Numbered from the stretch's first letter, positions 8,337-17,473 are shown. The stretch is DNA of 64,000 nucleotides from an uncultured Clostridia bacterium (GCA_948676835.1 CAPOZU010000001.1:186001-250000); one strand, 5' to 3'. Numbers and translations: made by a program. Notes: a model not told the origin generated them from the letters alone.

Positions 8337-8894
8337 TTACATCAATTCTTTTCCATCACTAAATGCCTGACCAACTTTTTTAGTAACTTCATAATATCCA
8401 TGAGTAAATGGATCATAAGCAATTGTATTCATTTTTGCAAAATCTGGATTTCCATTTTCATCTAAATATCTTTCATCAATAGAAAGATTTACTATTTCAC
8501 CTAGAACTCCATATTCACCATCAACTTCTACTGCTTTGCATTCCATACAAACTGGATAATTTTCTATTATCGGAGCATCTACATGTTCACTTTTTACAGC
8601 TTTCATTCCAGTTCTTTCAAATTTATCTTTCACATTATTTCCTGAGGCAATACCAAAATAATCTGATTCTTTTAATGTTTCAGTAGTTGCTAAAGATACT
8701 GTAAAACATCCTGTTCTTCTAATATTTTGTGTTGTTTTATGTCCTTCACTAATATTTAATTTTATTTGTGTAAAATCATAAGCCATTCCCCATGCAGCAT
8801 TCATAACATCAACACTTCCATCTTCATTATATGTTGCTATCATTAAAACTGGCATTGGAAATACTGCTGGTATTATTTTTAAATCTCTTCTCAT
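8337..8894 (-). CDS. Flavin reductase-like FMN-binding protein
   Basis: A 185-residue protein of the split-barrel flavin reductase family. Diagnostic blocks are FPMPVLMIATYNEDGSVDVM at residues 13-32, the SEGHKTTQNIRRTGCFTVSL segment near 50-70 that contacts FMN, and VCMECKAVEVDGEYGVLGEI. These proteins bind FMN and reduce it or act as small flavoproteins. It is the last recognisable gene of the MerR-headed redox cluster, and AAAGGAGGAATTTTAAATG supports the start. Confidence 0.88.
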   Translation of the reverse strand: MRRDLKIIPAVFPMPVLMIATYNEDGSVDVMNAAWGMAYDFTQIKLNISEGHKTTQNIRRTGCFTVSLATTETLKESDYFGIASGNNVKDKFERTGMKAVKSEHVDAPIIENYPVCMECKAVEVDGEYGVLGEIVNLSIDERYLDENGNPDFAKMNTIAYDPFTHGYYEVTKKVGQAFSDGKELM

Positions 8895-8929
8895 TTAAAA
8901 TTCCTCCTTTAACCTATATTATATATAAA

Positions 8930-9613
8930 TTATTTTATATTATCTATCCAAGCATTTATTTCTTCATCTGTAGCATCAGATTGGAAACGGTGTCCATTTT
9001 CCCAATTTCCACTATTGGCTTCTCTTTCAAGAATTTTTCCACTTTGTCCTAATCCTGATGAACTTGAAGTGCAAAATGGAATTACTCTTTTTCCATTAAA
9101 ATCATTTGCTTTTACAAATGTATTTACTGGCCATGCCGCATTTCCCCACCAAATTGGATATCCAATTAATATTGTATCATATTCTTCCCAATTATCTACT
9201 GTATCTTTTTCTAATTTTATATTTCTTAAAGATTCATCATCATGCTCTTTAAAAACTCTTGCATTTTCATCTGTATAATCTAAATCATCTGATGTATATT
9301 TATCTTCTGGTATAATTTCAAAAATGTCTGCATCTAATTTATCTGCAATTTTTTCTGCAACAGCTTTTGTATGATTTTGAGCTGAAAAATATACCACTAA
9401 CGTTTTACTTTGATTATTTGAGTTTTCTGTGTTTTCATTTTTCATTACTGATGTATTTTCTTTTTCGATATTTATATTATCATTTAATGATAATGCATTT
9501 TGATTTAAATTATCTGATTTTTTCTCTTTATTTGAATTTAGCATAAAATATGCCCCTGCTCCCATAGCAATAATTATTATTGCTATAACAATTCCAATTA
9601 CTACTTTTTTCAT
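8930..9613 (-). CDS. Membrane-anchored flavodoxin
   Basis: A 227-residue protein with an N-terminal signal anchor (residues 5-25), a low-complexity Asn/Glu/Lys linker to about residue 70, then a flavodoxin domain. The FMN phosphate loop is VVYFSAQNHTKAVAEKIA, and the domain continues with ILIGYPIWWGNAAWPVNTF and PFCTSSSSGLGQSGKILE. This long-chain flavodoxin_4 type carries electrons on FMN. The anchor places the FMN domain outside the membrane, where it could serve extracellular redox chemistry. It sits in the MerR redox cluster. Confidence 0.88.
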   Translation of the reverse strand: MKKVVIGIVIAIIIIAMGAGAYFMLNSNKEKKSDNLNQNALSLNDNINIEKENTSVMKNENTENSNNQSKTLVVYFSAQNHTKAVAEKIADKLDADIFEIIPEDKYTSDDLDYTDENARVFKEHDDESLRNIKLEKDTVDNWEEYDTILIGYPIWWGNAAWPVNTFVKANDFNGKRVIPFCTSSSSGLGQSGKILEREANSGNWENGHRFQSDATDEEINAWIDNIK

Positions 9614-9623
9614 ATTAACTCCT

Positions 9624-10028
9624 TTAGTTTATCATTTCATCATAAATTTTATTAATATCTTTCTCGTCCTTATACTTATTTTCCATTGGACACATTCCTG
9701 TTTTGCTGTTATTAATAACATATTCTGTTAAAGTTTTATATTCATATTTTATATTATTTTCTTCTAAAACTGGAATAGCATACTTACTCATAACATCTGC
9801 ATAAATTTGTTTAACTCCTGCAACTGTTAAAATTGAACCTGCCACTTTTCCAATTACTTTATCAGCTATAATAGCATCTTTTAATGCCTCTTTATTTTCT
9901 TTTAAAATATCTCTTATATCATTAATTCTATTTTGATAATATTCTCTGCATTCTCCGTTTGAATATAGAACTACCAAACTTGCATTTTTTTCATACAATT
10001 TTTCTTTTACAATTTCTAAATTAGTCAT
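9624..10028 (-). CDS. DUF1893 protein (TM1506-like, cytidine-deaminase fold)
   Basis: A 134-residue protein matching DUF1893: SLVVLYSNGECREYYQNRINDI near residue 17, IADKVIGKVAGSILTVAGVK near 54, and a terminal CPMENKYKD. The structure of the Thermotoga member TM1506 shows a deaminase-like fold. Whether it is catalytic is unknown. It overlaps the upstream ECF-like membrane gene by eight bases, so the two are translationally coupled. Confidence 0.82.
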   Translation of the reverse strand: MTNLEIVKEKLYEKNASLVVLYSNGECREYYQNRINDIRDILKENKEALKDAIIADKVIGKVAGSILTVAGVKQIYADVMSKYAIPVLEENNIKYEYKTLTEYVINNSKTGMCPMENKYKDEKDINKIYDEMIN

Positions 10029-10587
10029 TTTTTAAGTTCATTCCTTTATTCATTATTTTAGCTAAAACTGGAACAAATAGTAATTGTAAAATAATTCCTG
10101 GTATTCCCATACTTACACTTTCCATAACTGAAATTCCATAACTTGATAATCCTAAAATATTAACTGCTGAGAATAAAACTCCTGCATATAAAATTCTTCC
10201 TAAAACTACAGTCATAACTAATGATACATAAGAATTGAATTTTTTGTTAAAAACACTTAGTAAAATTCCATATATCATAAGTTCGATTAACATATATGGA
10301 AGTCTTGCTAAACTTGGCATTCCTGTTAATAAAAAACTAAATAAAATTGAACTTCCAGCAACAACTGTACTACTAACAGCTCCAAATGTTAATGCTGCAA
10401 TTAAAACACAAATATGCATTGGTAAAAATGTGGCACCAGCTGTGCTACCTGCTAAAACATGAAATATTCTAGGAATAGCAACTCCTAATCCACTTAGAGC
10501 AGCTGTTCCAACAGCATATTTAACCTTTCTATTTGATAAAATCTCTACTAGACGATTAGTTTTTTTCATATTTTCTACTTTTTCCAT
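10021..10587 (-). CDS. ECF transporter S-component-like membrane protein
   Basis: A 188-residue protein with about five or six membrane helices. The segment IPRIFHVLAGSTAGATFLPMHICVLIAALTFG near residues 38-69 fits the substrate-binding loop and helix of S-components of energy-coupling-factor transporters, where a GxxFLPMHIPV pattern is common. Such subunits bind a vitamin or small substrate and use a shared EcfAT module encoded elsewhere. The substrate is not evident; the neighbours suggest a redox-related cofactor. Confidence 0.72.
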   Translation of the reverse strand: MEKVENMKKTNRLVEILSNRKVKYAVGTAALSGLGVAIPRIFHVLAGSTAGATFLPMHICVLIAALTFGAVSSTVVAGSSILFSFLLTGMPSLARLPYMLIELMIYGILLSVFNKKFNSYVSLVMTVVLGRILYAGVLFSAVNILGLSSYGISVMESVSMGIPGIILQLLFVPVLAKIMNKGMNLKND

Positions 10588-10609
10588 AATTATAAATTAC
10601 CTCCTAAAA

Positions 10610-11746
10610 TTATTTTAATAAATCTACAAAATTAGACATTGCTTCTGATATTTTTAATTGTTGTGGGCAAACAGCCTCACAAGATTTGCATCCTATACAA
10701 GCACTTGGCTTTTTATCATCTGGTAATGCACTTATAGCCATTGGAGCTATAAATCCTCCACCAGTAAATACATGTTCATTATATAATGCTAAAATCTTTG
10801 GAATATCAATTCCTTTTGGACAATGTGCTGTACAATATCTGCAAGAAGTACATGGAAGTGTTTTGCTGTTTACCATTTCTCTTGCCATTTCTATTAATTC
10901 ATTCATTTCATCATTACTTAATTTTTTATCTTCTTCAAATGTTTTAATATTCTGCTCTAATTGCTCCATATTTGACATTCCTGAAAGTACCATGGTAACT
11001 TCTGGTATAGATTGTAAAAATCTAAATGCCCAAGCTGGTACTGTTTCATCTGGTCTTAGATCTTTAAGTTTTGCTTCGTTTTCTTCTGAAAGTTTTGCAA
11101 GTTTTCCGCCTCTTAATGGCTCCATAACCCAAACAGGTATATTAAGTTCTTTTAATAATTTTAGTTTAGCTTTTGCATCTTGGAATTCATAATCTAAATA
11201 GTTTAATTGTACTTGGCAAAATTCCATATGCTCTCCATATCTACTATCTAAGAATTTTTTCATAACGTCAAAACTTCCATGTACTGAAAATCCTAAATGT
11301 TTAATTCTTCCATTTTCTTTTTGTTTTAATAAGTAATCTAATATTCCATATTTTTCATCTAAGTATGGATCAACATTTCTTTCATAAACATTATGAATTA
11401 AGTAAAAATCAAAATATTCCATTCCTGTTTTTTCTAATTGTTTTTCAAAAATTTCTTCAACTTTATCCATATTAGATACATCATATCCAGGAAATTTAGT
11501 TGCTAAATAAAAACTTTCTCTTGGATATTTTTGTAAAACTTTACCTATTACAAGTTCTGATTCTCCATTATGATATCCCCAAGCAGTATCAAAATAGTTT
11601 ATGCCTTTGTTTATTGCATATTCTACCATTTTGGCTGTTTCTTCTTCATCAATTGGTGTATCCCCATTTACTCCTTTGTTAGGTAATCTCATTGTTCCTA
11701 AGCCTAAGCTTGATAATTTTAATCCTTTAAAATCTTTGTAAAGCAT
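10610..11746 (-). CDS. Aldo/keto reductase with C-terminal ferredoxin-type domain
   Basis: A 378-residue protein. Residues 1-275 are an aldo/keto reductase barrel: LGLGTMRLP, FDTAWGYHNGESELVIGKVL (catalytic Asp and Tyr), KFPGYD (Lys) and DFYLIHNV (His). Residues about 295-375 add two cysteine sets, CTSCRYCTAHCP and CIGCKSCEAVCP, which should hold [4Fe-4S] clusters. Such fusions are common in anaerobes and may reduce carbonyls with ferredoxin-linked electrons. It lies in a MerR-headed cluster with flavodoxin. Confidence 0.92.
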   Translation of the reverse strand: MLYKDFKGLKLSSLGLGTMRLPNKGVNGDTPIDEEETAKMVEYAINKGINYFDTAWGYHNGESELVIGKVLQKYPRESFYLATKFPGYDVSNMDKVEEIFEKQLEKTGMEYFDFYLIHNVYERNVDPYLDEKYGILDYLLKQKENGRIKHLGFSVHGSFDVMKKFLDSRYGEHMEFCQVQLNYLDYEFQDAKAKLKLLKELNIPVWVMEPLRGGKLAKLSEENEAKLKDLRPDETVPAWAFRFLQSIPEVTMVLSGMSNMEQLEQNIKTFEEDKKLSNDEMNELIEMAREMVNSKTLPCTSCRYCTAHCPKGIDIPKILALYNEHVFTGGGFIAPMAISALPDDKKPSACIGCKSCEAVCPQQLKISEAMSNFVDLLK

Positions 11747-11779
11747 TGCTTTTCCTCCTTTTAATTTTATTATAATTTA

Positions 11780-12124
11780 CTATATTCCACCATGTGTTCC
11801 TTCATTGTTATCATCTGCATACACTTCATTTATTAATGAAAATGCACTCCATGCTTTAGGCCATCCAGAATAAAATGCAAGTTGTGTTACAATTTCGACT
11901 GCCTCTTCTTTTGTTATACCATGTTTTTTCCCCATAATAAAATGAGATTTTAATTGTGGAAATAACCCTTGTGCCATTAAAGCAGATATTGTAATCATAC
12001 TTCTATCTCTTAAAGATAATTTATCTTCTCTTGACCATACTTCTCCAAATAATACATCATCATTTAATTCTGCAAATTTAGGTGCTAATTCTCCTAAATT
12101 CTCTCTTCCCGCTGTTTGTTTCAT
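11780..12124 (-). CDS. Carboxymuconolactone decarboxylase (AhpD-like) family protein
   Basis: A 114-residue single-domain CMD protein. LSLRDRSMITISALMAQGLFPQLKSH (residues 36-61), HIx2-type GKKHGITKEEAVEIVTQLAFYSGWP and a C-terminal Trp-rich stretch define the family. The CxxC of AhpD-type peroxidase partners is not seen, so a peroxidase-coupling role is doubtful. It is the second gene of the MerR-headed cluster, directly before the aldo/keto reductase, an arrangement found repeatedly in Firmicutes. Confidence 0.88.
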   Translation of the reverse strand: MKQTAGRENLGELAPKFAELNDDVLFGEVWSREDKLSLRDRSMITISALMAQGLFPQLKSHFIMGKKHGITKEEAVEIVTQLAFYSGWPKAWSAFSLINEVYADDNNEGTHGGI

Positions 12125-12163
12125 TATTTTATCCTCCTTAAAAATTTTAAAATATTTTTTCTA

Positions 12164-12547
12164 CTAAAGTGTTTCTGTAAAATCTTTCTTTTTTCCAGAA
12201 ACAATATCATTATATAGTTCAATTTTATAATCCAATCTTTCTAATGAAACAGTAATATTTTTTTGTTTTTCTAATAACTTTTCTCTCTGCTCCTCTAATA
12301 TTTCTTTTCTTCTTTTAGCAGTACTTTTTCCTTTTTCAAATAATTGCATATATTCCAATAAGGCTTCAATTTCAACTCCTGCATCTCTCATACATTTTAC
12401 AAATTCGATTCTTCTGCAAGAATTTTCATCGTAATTTCTTATACCACTCTTGTTTCTTGGAACATTAGAAAGTATACCAATTTTTTCGTAGTATCTTAAA
12501 GTATCTTGTGTTAGATTATATTTTTTACTTACTTCTGAAATAGTCAT
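12164..12547 (-). CDS. MerR-family transcriptional regulator
   Basis: I chose the ATG at 12547 (MTISEVSKKYNLTQDTLRYY) because GGAGG lies five bases upstream; an ATG four codons earlier overlaps that site. The protein is about 127 residues: a winged helix-turn-helix (1-70, with RYYEKIGIL), then a dimerisation coiled coil (75-115). No metal-binding cysteine pattern is visible, consistent with the NmlR/AdhR-type regulators of aldehyde or carbonyl stress. It heads the redox cluster and has a MerR-type promoter upstream. Confidence 0.9.
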   Translation of the reverse strand: MTISEVSKKYNLTQDTLRYYEKIGILSNVPRNKSGIRNYDENSCRRIEFVKCMRDAGVEIEALLEYMQLFEKGKSTAKRRKEILEEQREKLLEKQKNITVSLERLDYKIELYNDIVSGKKKDFTETL

Positions 12548-12589
12548 ATTTTCCTCCATTTTTTAGATATTACGCCTCCATTTGTTCTT

Positions 12590-12620
12590 ATAGTATCACT
12601 TAGAGTTAGCTCCAAGTCAA
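12590..12620 (-). promoter_or_regulatory. MerR-type promoter with 19-bp spacer and dyad operator
   Basis: On the minus strand -35 TTGACT (plus 12615-12620) and -10 TACTAT (plus 12590-12595) are 19 bp apart, the overlong spacing typical of MerR-activated promoters. The spacer holds the dyad CTTGGAGCT/AACTCTAAG (12599-12616), close to the CTTGGAGTTAACT operators of NmlR-like regulators. It should drive merR and the downstream redox genes. Confidence 0.8.
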
Positions 12621-12637
12621 TAGTTTTTTTATAAAAA

Positions 12638-12744
12638 AATGAAATTTTTGGAGCGTCCCTAAATTTCACAAAAAATGAGTCCAAATTTTAAGTTTGAACT
12701 CATTTTACTTTAACTGAAATTTTTCACCTGTCCCTAAATTTCAG
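12638..12744 (-). repeat. Arm-hairpin-arm repeat, copy 1, at the end of the FtsX-type permease gene
   Basis: Two related arms of about 31 bp (12638-12669 and 12714-12744), each with TGAAATTTTT...GTCCCTAAATTTCA, flank a terminator-like hairpin (12672-12707, AAATGAGT paired with ACTCATTT). The right arm contains the permease stop codon, since its TGA is the first three bases of TGAAATTT on the minus strand. The arms are more diverged here than in the copies at 24.1 and 27.9 kb. Confidence 0.75.
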
Positions 12745-15116
12745 TTTTCTCTTAATCTATCAACAATAGATTCTTTATTAAATATTTTTATACAACATAT
12801 TGCAATAATAGATGGTACAAGAATTGAAATTACAAAATATAGAGCTAATGCTAAAATAGGTAATTTAAATTCCATATAATACATGCCAAACTCTTCGAAT
12901 ATTTTTATCGCAAGATATGCAAAGCTTGGTCCTATAATACTACTTGCTAAGCAGTTTGGTACTGCAAGCCATATATTTTCAAAAATAATCATTTTATTTA
13001 CTTGCTTTTTTGTCATTCCCATTGATTGTAATATAGCAATTTCTTTTCTACGTGTAACCATACTTGTAATAACTGTATTTATTAAATTAATTATACTAAA
13101 TATAATTATAAAAATTGAAATTCCTATAAGTCCATTTTTAAAACTGTTTGCTGTTTGCTCAGCTTGTTCATGCCACTCAGAATATGTCATACATGATATA
13201 TCTTCATATTTTTTGACAATATTTTTAACTTTATTATCTATATCTTCATTATAAATATGATTTTTAGTAGCAACTTCTAAATATCCTGTACTATCAACTC
13301 CTTCTGAAATTTGATCATATACATTTTGTGGCACTAATATCCAGCCCATTGCTCTTGCATATTTAGAAAATCCTGAATCTCCAATTCCACCAATAGTTAG
13401 TTCTATTTGTTTTTCTCCAGCATTAAAATAATGAAATGTTACTTTATCACCAACTTTAGGAGTATAACCATACACTTCTTCAAAAACATCACTATAACTT
13501 AAATATATTTCTCCATTTTCTGTTAATTCATTTATGTCACCTGTTCCGCTTTTTAAAGATTTCTTCATTGCTTCTTGCAAGTTTTCATTCATTGATTCAA
13601 TTTCTTCATTAATAACATCTTTTTTAGTATCTATTTTTAAAAAGTAAGTTTTTCTAGCATTTATATAATCTACTTCTTCTAAATTTTCTAACTCATCTTT
13701 TACTTTTGTAAGATTATTTCCATTACTTATTAAATTATACAATCCATTTTGACTTTCTTCCATAGATTCTTTTGAAAAATTCAAATAATATTCACAATTT
13801 CTAAAATAACCATTTCTCGCATATTTTTCAGTATTTATTGAACCTGTAAAAGTTAATGCTCCAATAAATAATGCTCCACCTATAATTAAAGATATAAGTG
13901 TAATATTAGTCTTTTTTCTGTTTTTGTAAAATTCAATTTTTCCTAAAGAATTTGGAGTTAAATTTCTACATAATTTATTTGAAGCCTTAACAATTTCGTC
14001 ATTTCCTGTATATCTTAAGCCTTCTATTGGTGATACATTACTTGCTCTTTTGGCAGGTTTTGTTACAGATATAAAAACTGATATTGTTCCTAAAACACCT
14101 GATACAACCGCTAATTTTAGAACATTTAAAATATTCCATCCATTTGAACTTATAACATATGAAATTATACTACCAATTACAATCCCTAACGGTATTGCTA
14201 TTTTACAATATTCAAGTCCTTCAATTTTAATAAGTTTTCTAATTTGCTTTTTAGACATTCCAATAGTTCTCAATTGTGCATACTCTTTAACTTTAGATGA
14301 TACTGATAAATAAAATATACTGTAAATTACAATTCCACCTATTATAAGAACTACAATACTTAATCCTACAAACATTTGAAGTTCTGACATATTTATAGAA
14401 AAAGTATCAACAAATTTATTATTTGGATTTACATTTTTTCTTTCAATACCATTAGTTTTTCCAAGCTCATAAAAGAAATCTTTAATATATGTTGTACTTG
14501 GTATTCTCATATTTGGAGATACTTTTATTAAAGCATCAAGTGTACTGTTTTTAAATACTATTCCTGATTCTGAATATTCTTTTGAAAATAATGTAGGATA
14601 ATATATAGATTTTCCATAATCAATAAAACCAGATATAATAAACTTTTCTCCTAATATCTCAATAGTCTCTCCTATATTTTCTTCTATTCCCAATTCTTTT
14701 GCTACTAATACATCTATAACAACTTCATTTGGTTTTGTAGGAAAATTTCCTTTTGAAAGTTTCTGAGTGTTTATTTCCTGAACTTTATAATCATAATATA
14801 TTGGTTTAATTTTTATATTCCCAATTTCTTTTTCAAAACCACTTCTATATTCCATCACACAGCTTACATTTTCATTAGATTTTAATCCATCTATTTGCTC
14901 TTTACTTACATCATAATAAGCACAATCTTGCATTCCTTTTACAATTTCACGTTCATATGTTTTGTAATTTAATGATGCAAGTCCAAGTACCATAATAAAG
15001 CAGATTGCTAAACTTATAGTTACTGTCATAAAAATATTTTTTATTTTAGATTCTTTTAGTGAAGCTTTTGCAATATTATGAATTACTTTGTTATTATTAT
15101 TTTTTAATAAATTCAT
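12741..15116 (-). CDS. ABC transporter permease, FtsX/MacB type
   Basis: The start is set to ATG at 15116, eight bases after GAAGGAG, three codons inside the longest frame; the product is 791 residues. It has an N-terminal helix (about 30-50), a large extracytoplasmic domain, three helices between about 250 and 355, a second extracellular domain and three C-terminal helices containing the FtsX signature TRRKEIAILQSMGMTKKQV. This duplicated FtsX form is typical of BceB/YxdM-like peptide-sensing or exporting permeases. Its ATPase lies just upstream. Confidence 0.9.
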   Translation of the reverse strand: MNLLKNNNNKVIHNIAKASLKESKIKNIFMTVTISLAICFIMVLGLASLNYKTYEREIVKGMQDCAYYDVSKEQIDGLKSNENVSCVMEYRSGFEKEIGNIKIKPIYYDYKVQEINTQKLSKGNFPTKPNEVVIDVLVAKELGIEENIGETIEILGEKFIISGFIDYGKSIYYPTLFSKEYSESGIVFKNSTLDALIKVSPNMRIPSTTYIKDFFYELGKTNGIERKNVNPNNKFVDTFSINMSELQMFVGLSIVVLIIGGIVIYSIFYLSVSSKVKEYAQLRTIGMSKKQIRKLIKIEGLEYCKIAIPLGIVIGSIISYVISSNGWNILNVLKLAVVSGVLGTISVFISVTKPAKRASNVSPIEGLRYTGNDEIVKASNKLCRNLTPNSLGKIEFYKNRKKTNITLISLIIGGALFIGALTFTGSINTEKYARNGYFRNCEYYLNFSKESMEESQNGLYNLISNGNNLTKVKDELENLEEVDYINARKTYFLKIDTKKDVINEEIESMNENLQEAMKKSLKSGTGDINELTENGEIYLSYSDVFEEVYGYTPKVGDKVTFHYFNAGEKQIELTIGGIGDSGFSKYARAMGWILVPQNVYDQISEGVDSTGYLEVATKNHIYNEDIDNKVKNIVKKYEDISCMTYSEWHEQAEQTANSFKNGLIGISIFIIIFSIINLINTVITSMVTRRKEIAILQSMGMTKKQVNKMIIFENIWLAVPNCLASSIIGPSFAYLAIKIFEEFGMYYMEFKLPILALALYFVISILVPSIIAICCIKIFNKESIVDRLREN

Positions 15117-15130
15117 TTTCCCCACTCCTT

Positions 15131-15796
15131 CTAAAAAATCTTTCCATCTTCAATTCTTATAATTCTATCTGCCATTTGAGCAATTTCTTCATTATGGGTA
15201 ATCATAACTATTGTTTGATTAAAAGCTTTACTAGTATTTTTTAAAAGCCCTATTACTTCTAATGATGTTTTTGTATCAAGATTTCCAGTTGGCTCATCTG
15301 CTAAAATTATAGATGGTTTAGTTGAAATTGCTCTTGCTATTGCAACTCTTTGTTGTTGACCACCAGATAATTTATTAGGCATTGTTTTAACTTTTGAAGT
15401 TATTCCTAACAAATTAATAATTTCATTTATAAAATCTTTATCTATTTTATTTCCATCTAATTGAATTGGAAGTACAATATTTTCATAAACATTTAACATT
15501 GGGACTAAATTATAATTTTGAAATATAAATCCTATTTGTCTTCTTCTAAATATTGTTAATTCTTCATCTGACATTTTTGAAATTTCATTTCCATCTATTT
15601 CAATTTTTCCATAACTTGGATTATCTAAACCACCAATCATATTAAGTAATGTTGATTTACCACTTCCTGAAGTTCCTACTACTGCTACAAATTCTCCTCT
15701 ATTTATTTCTAAAGAAACTCCGTCTAGTGCTTTTACTAAAGCTTCATCACTACCATAATACTTTTTTAAATCTTTTACTTTTAAAATACTTTCCAT
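15131..15796 (-). CDS. ABC transporter ATP-binding protein, MacB/BceA type
   Basis: The start is chosen at MESILKVKDL (15796), with GAGAGG about eight bases upstream; ATG at 15802 is an alternative. The roughly 221-residue product has Walker A GTSGSGKST, the Q-loop FQNYNLVPML, signature LSGGQQQRVAIARA and Walker B ILADEPTGNLD. It is the MacB/LolD class that partners FtsX-type permeases, here the gene 14 bases downstream. The pair probably detects or removes cell-wall-active peptides. Confidence 0.92.
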   Translation of the reverse strand: MESILKVKDLKKYYGSDEALVKALDGVSLEINRGEFVAVVGTSGSGKSTLLNMIGGLDNPSYGKIEIDGNEISKMSDEELTIFRRRQIGFIFQNYNLVPMLNVYENIVLPIQLDGNKIDKDFINEIINLLGITSKVKTMPNKLSGGQQQRVAIARAISTKPSIILADEPTGNLDTKTSLEVIGLLKNTSKAFNQTIVMITHNEEIAQMADRIIRIEDGKIF

Positions 15797-15862
15797 TTTC
15801 ATTACCTCTCTTCCATGGTTTAATAATATCATACTAATATATCAAAAAAGTTTCAGTTCAAA

Positions 15863-15894
15863 AAAAGATTGTTTCAAAACTGAAACAATCTTTT
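15863..15894 (-). terminator. Rho-independent terminator at the end of the histidine kinase gene
   Basis: AAAAGATTGTTTCA pairs over 14 bp with TGAAACAATCTTTT around a four- to five-base loop, followed by a T run on the minus strand. It overlaps the kinase stop codon and separates the two-component genes from the ABC genes. Confidence 0.8.
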
Positions 15895-16786
15895 AAAGTG
15901 GCAAAAATATTGAAAATGTGCTACCTTCATTTACTTTTGATTTTACTTTTATATATCCATTTTGGTTTTCAATAATCTTTTTGCTCAAATACAATCCAAT
16001 TCCCACACCTTGAATATCCTTAACTTTTCTTTCTCTAAAAAATCTTTTAAAAATATTAGTTATATTTTCTTCATCAATACCCATTCCATTATCTATAATA
16101 TCTATTTTTAAAAATGTTTCTAGTTTCTCTAAATTAATAATAATCTTTCCATTTGGATTTGTGTATTTTATTGCATTTTCAAGCAGATTGCAAATTGCTT
16201 CTAATGTCCATTTCTTATCATATTCTAATATGCAATTTTCCCCGATTATCTTAATTTCTATATTCTTATTTTCTGCTAATATTTCAACTTGTTCTTTTGC
16301 TTGATTTATGCATTCCATAATTTTTGCGCTTTGTTTATTTAAAACAATCATGTTAGTTTCAAGTCTTGACATTTTAGTTAAAGAATCCATTAGAAATTCT
16401 AGTTTATCTACTTGATTTGATATTATATTCAAAAACTCTTTTTCTTTATCTTTTGGTAAATCGTTATTAATAATTGTATCGCTGTACATTCTAATATTTG
16501 AAATTGGAGTTTTTACTTGATGAGTAATATCAGACACCATTTGTTCTACTTCAGCTTTTGCTCTATTTGATTTTTCTGTTTTTCCTTCAACTACTTCACT
16601 TAATTTATATAATTTTGAATCTATTTTTGAATCTAAAGTTTCTTTATTAATATTATCTTTTTCATATCTCCCATTTATAAAATTATCAATGATATTTAGA
16701 ATTTTATTTGTGAATTTTAAATATTTATATCTAAAAAATAAATACATTAATATTATAGAAACGATTAATATAATTATTTGTAACAT
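15893..16786 (-). CDS. Sensor histidine kinase (BceS-like, intramembrane-sensing type)
   Basis: A 297-residue kinase with one clear N-terminal membrane helix (4-20) and no extracellular sensor domain. The phosphoacceptor box is VSDITHQVKTPISNIRMYSD (His near 93), followed by N box ICNLLENAIKYTN, G1 DNGMGIDEENI and G2 GVGIGLYLSKKI. The short input region and neighbouring FtsX transporter are the pattern of BceS-type kinases that sense through the transporter. The response regulator upstream is frameshifted. Confidence 0.88.
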   Translation of the reverse strand: MLQIIILIVSIILMYLFFRYKYLKFTNKILNIIDNFINGRYEKDNINKETLDSKIDSKLYKLSEVVEGKTEKSNRAKAEVEQMVSDITHQVKTPISNIRMYSDTIINNDLPKDKEKEFLNIISNQVDKLEFLMDSLTKMSRLETNMIVLNKQSAKIMECINQAKEQVEILAENKNIEIKIIGENCILEYDKKWTLEAICNLLENAIKYTNPNGKIIINLEKLETFLKIDIIDNGMGIDEENITNIFKRFFRERKVKDIQGVGIGLYLSKKIIENQNGYIKVKSKVNEGSTFSIFLPL

Positions 16787-16788
16787 TT

Positions 16789-17461
16789 TTACTCCTCTAA
16801 GAACTTATATCCTACACCATAAATTGTTTTTATATATTTATCATTTTCATCATCCAATTTTGAACGTAATCTACTAATATTTAATGTTAAAGTATGCTCA
16901 TCTACAAAATTTTCTTTACTATCCCATAATTTTTCAAGTAATACTTCTCTTGTAAGCACTGTATTTTTATTTTTAACAAAAATATTTAATAAATCAAATT
17001 CAGTTGGAGTTAAACAAATAATCTCGTCATTCTTCTTAAGAATTCTATTATCAAAATCGATAATCAGTTCTTTGATTTTGATAATATTTTCTTGTTTTTT
17101 GTTATTTCTATTTAAGATGACTTCTATCTTTTTTAATACAATTTTTATATTAAATGGTTTTGTTATATAGTCATCTGCCCCGAACTTCAAAACCTTCTAA
17201 AATTTCTTCATCTAAGTTATGGGCTGTTAAAAATATAAATGGGATATTGTATTCTTGCTTAATTGTATTTGCAAATTCAAAACCATTTCCATCTGGTAAA
17301 TTTACATCTAATAAAATTAAATCTATTTTAGTTTGTTTTATAATTTCCTTTGCATCTTTTATGCAATATGTGCTTAATGCTTTCCAATTGTTATTTTGAA
17401 TATTGAAACATATTCCCGCATTTAACATTTCATCATCTTCTATAACTAATATGCTAGACAT
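16789..17461 (-). pseudogene. OmpR-type response regulator interrupted by a frameshift
   Basis: Two overlapping minus-strand frames together make one regulator. The frame from 17461 gives the receiver domain (VIEDDEMLN, phosphoacceptor in LILLDVNLPDGNGFEF, FLTAHNLDEEILEGFE) and then runs out of register into VRGR and a stop. The frame ending at 16789 resumes with FGADDYITKPF and a full winged-helix DNA-binding domain (LTPTEFDLLNIFVKNKNTVLTREVLLEKLW). Removing one base near 17187 restores EGFE-FGADDYITKPF. It is either a real inactivating mutation or a sequencing error; no slippery heptamer is obvious. Confidence 0.85.
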
Positions 17462-17473
17462 CGTTTTCTCCTT

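Noticed and set aside
17160..17200. Programmed ribosomal frameshift in the response regulator
   Set aside because: No slippery heptamer or downstream pseudoknot was evident, and regulators of this family are not known to use one. A simple indel is more likely.
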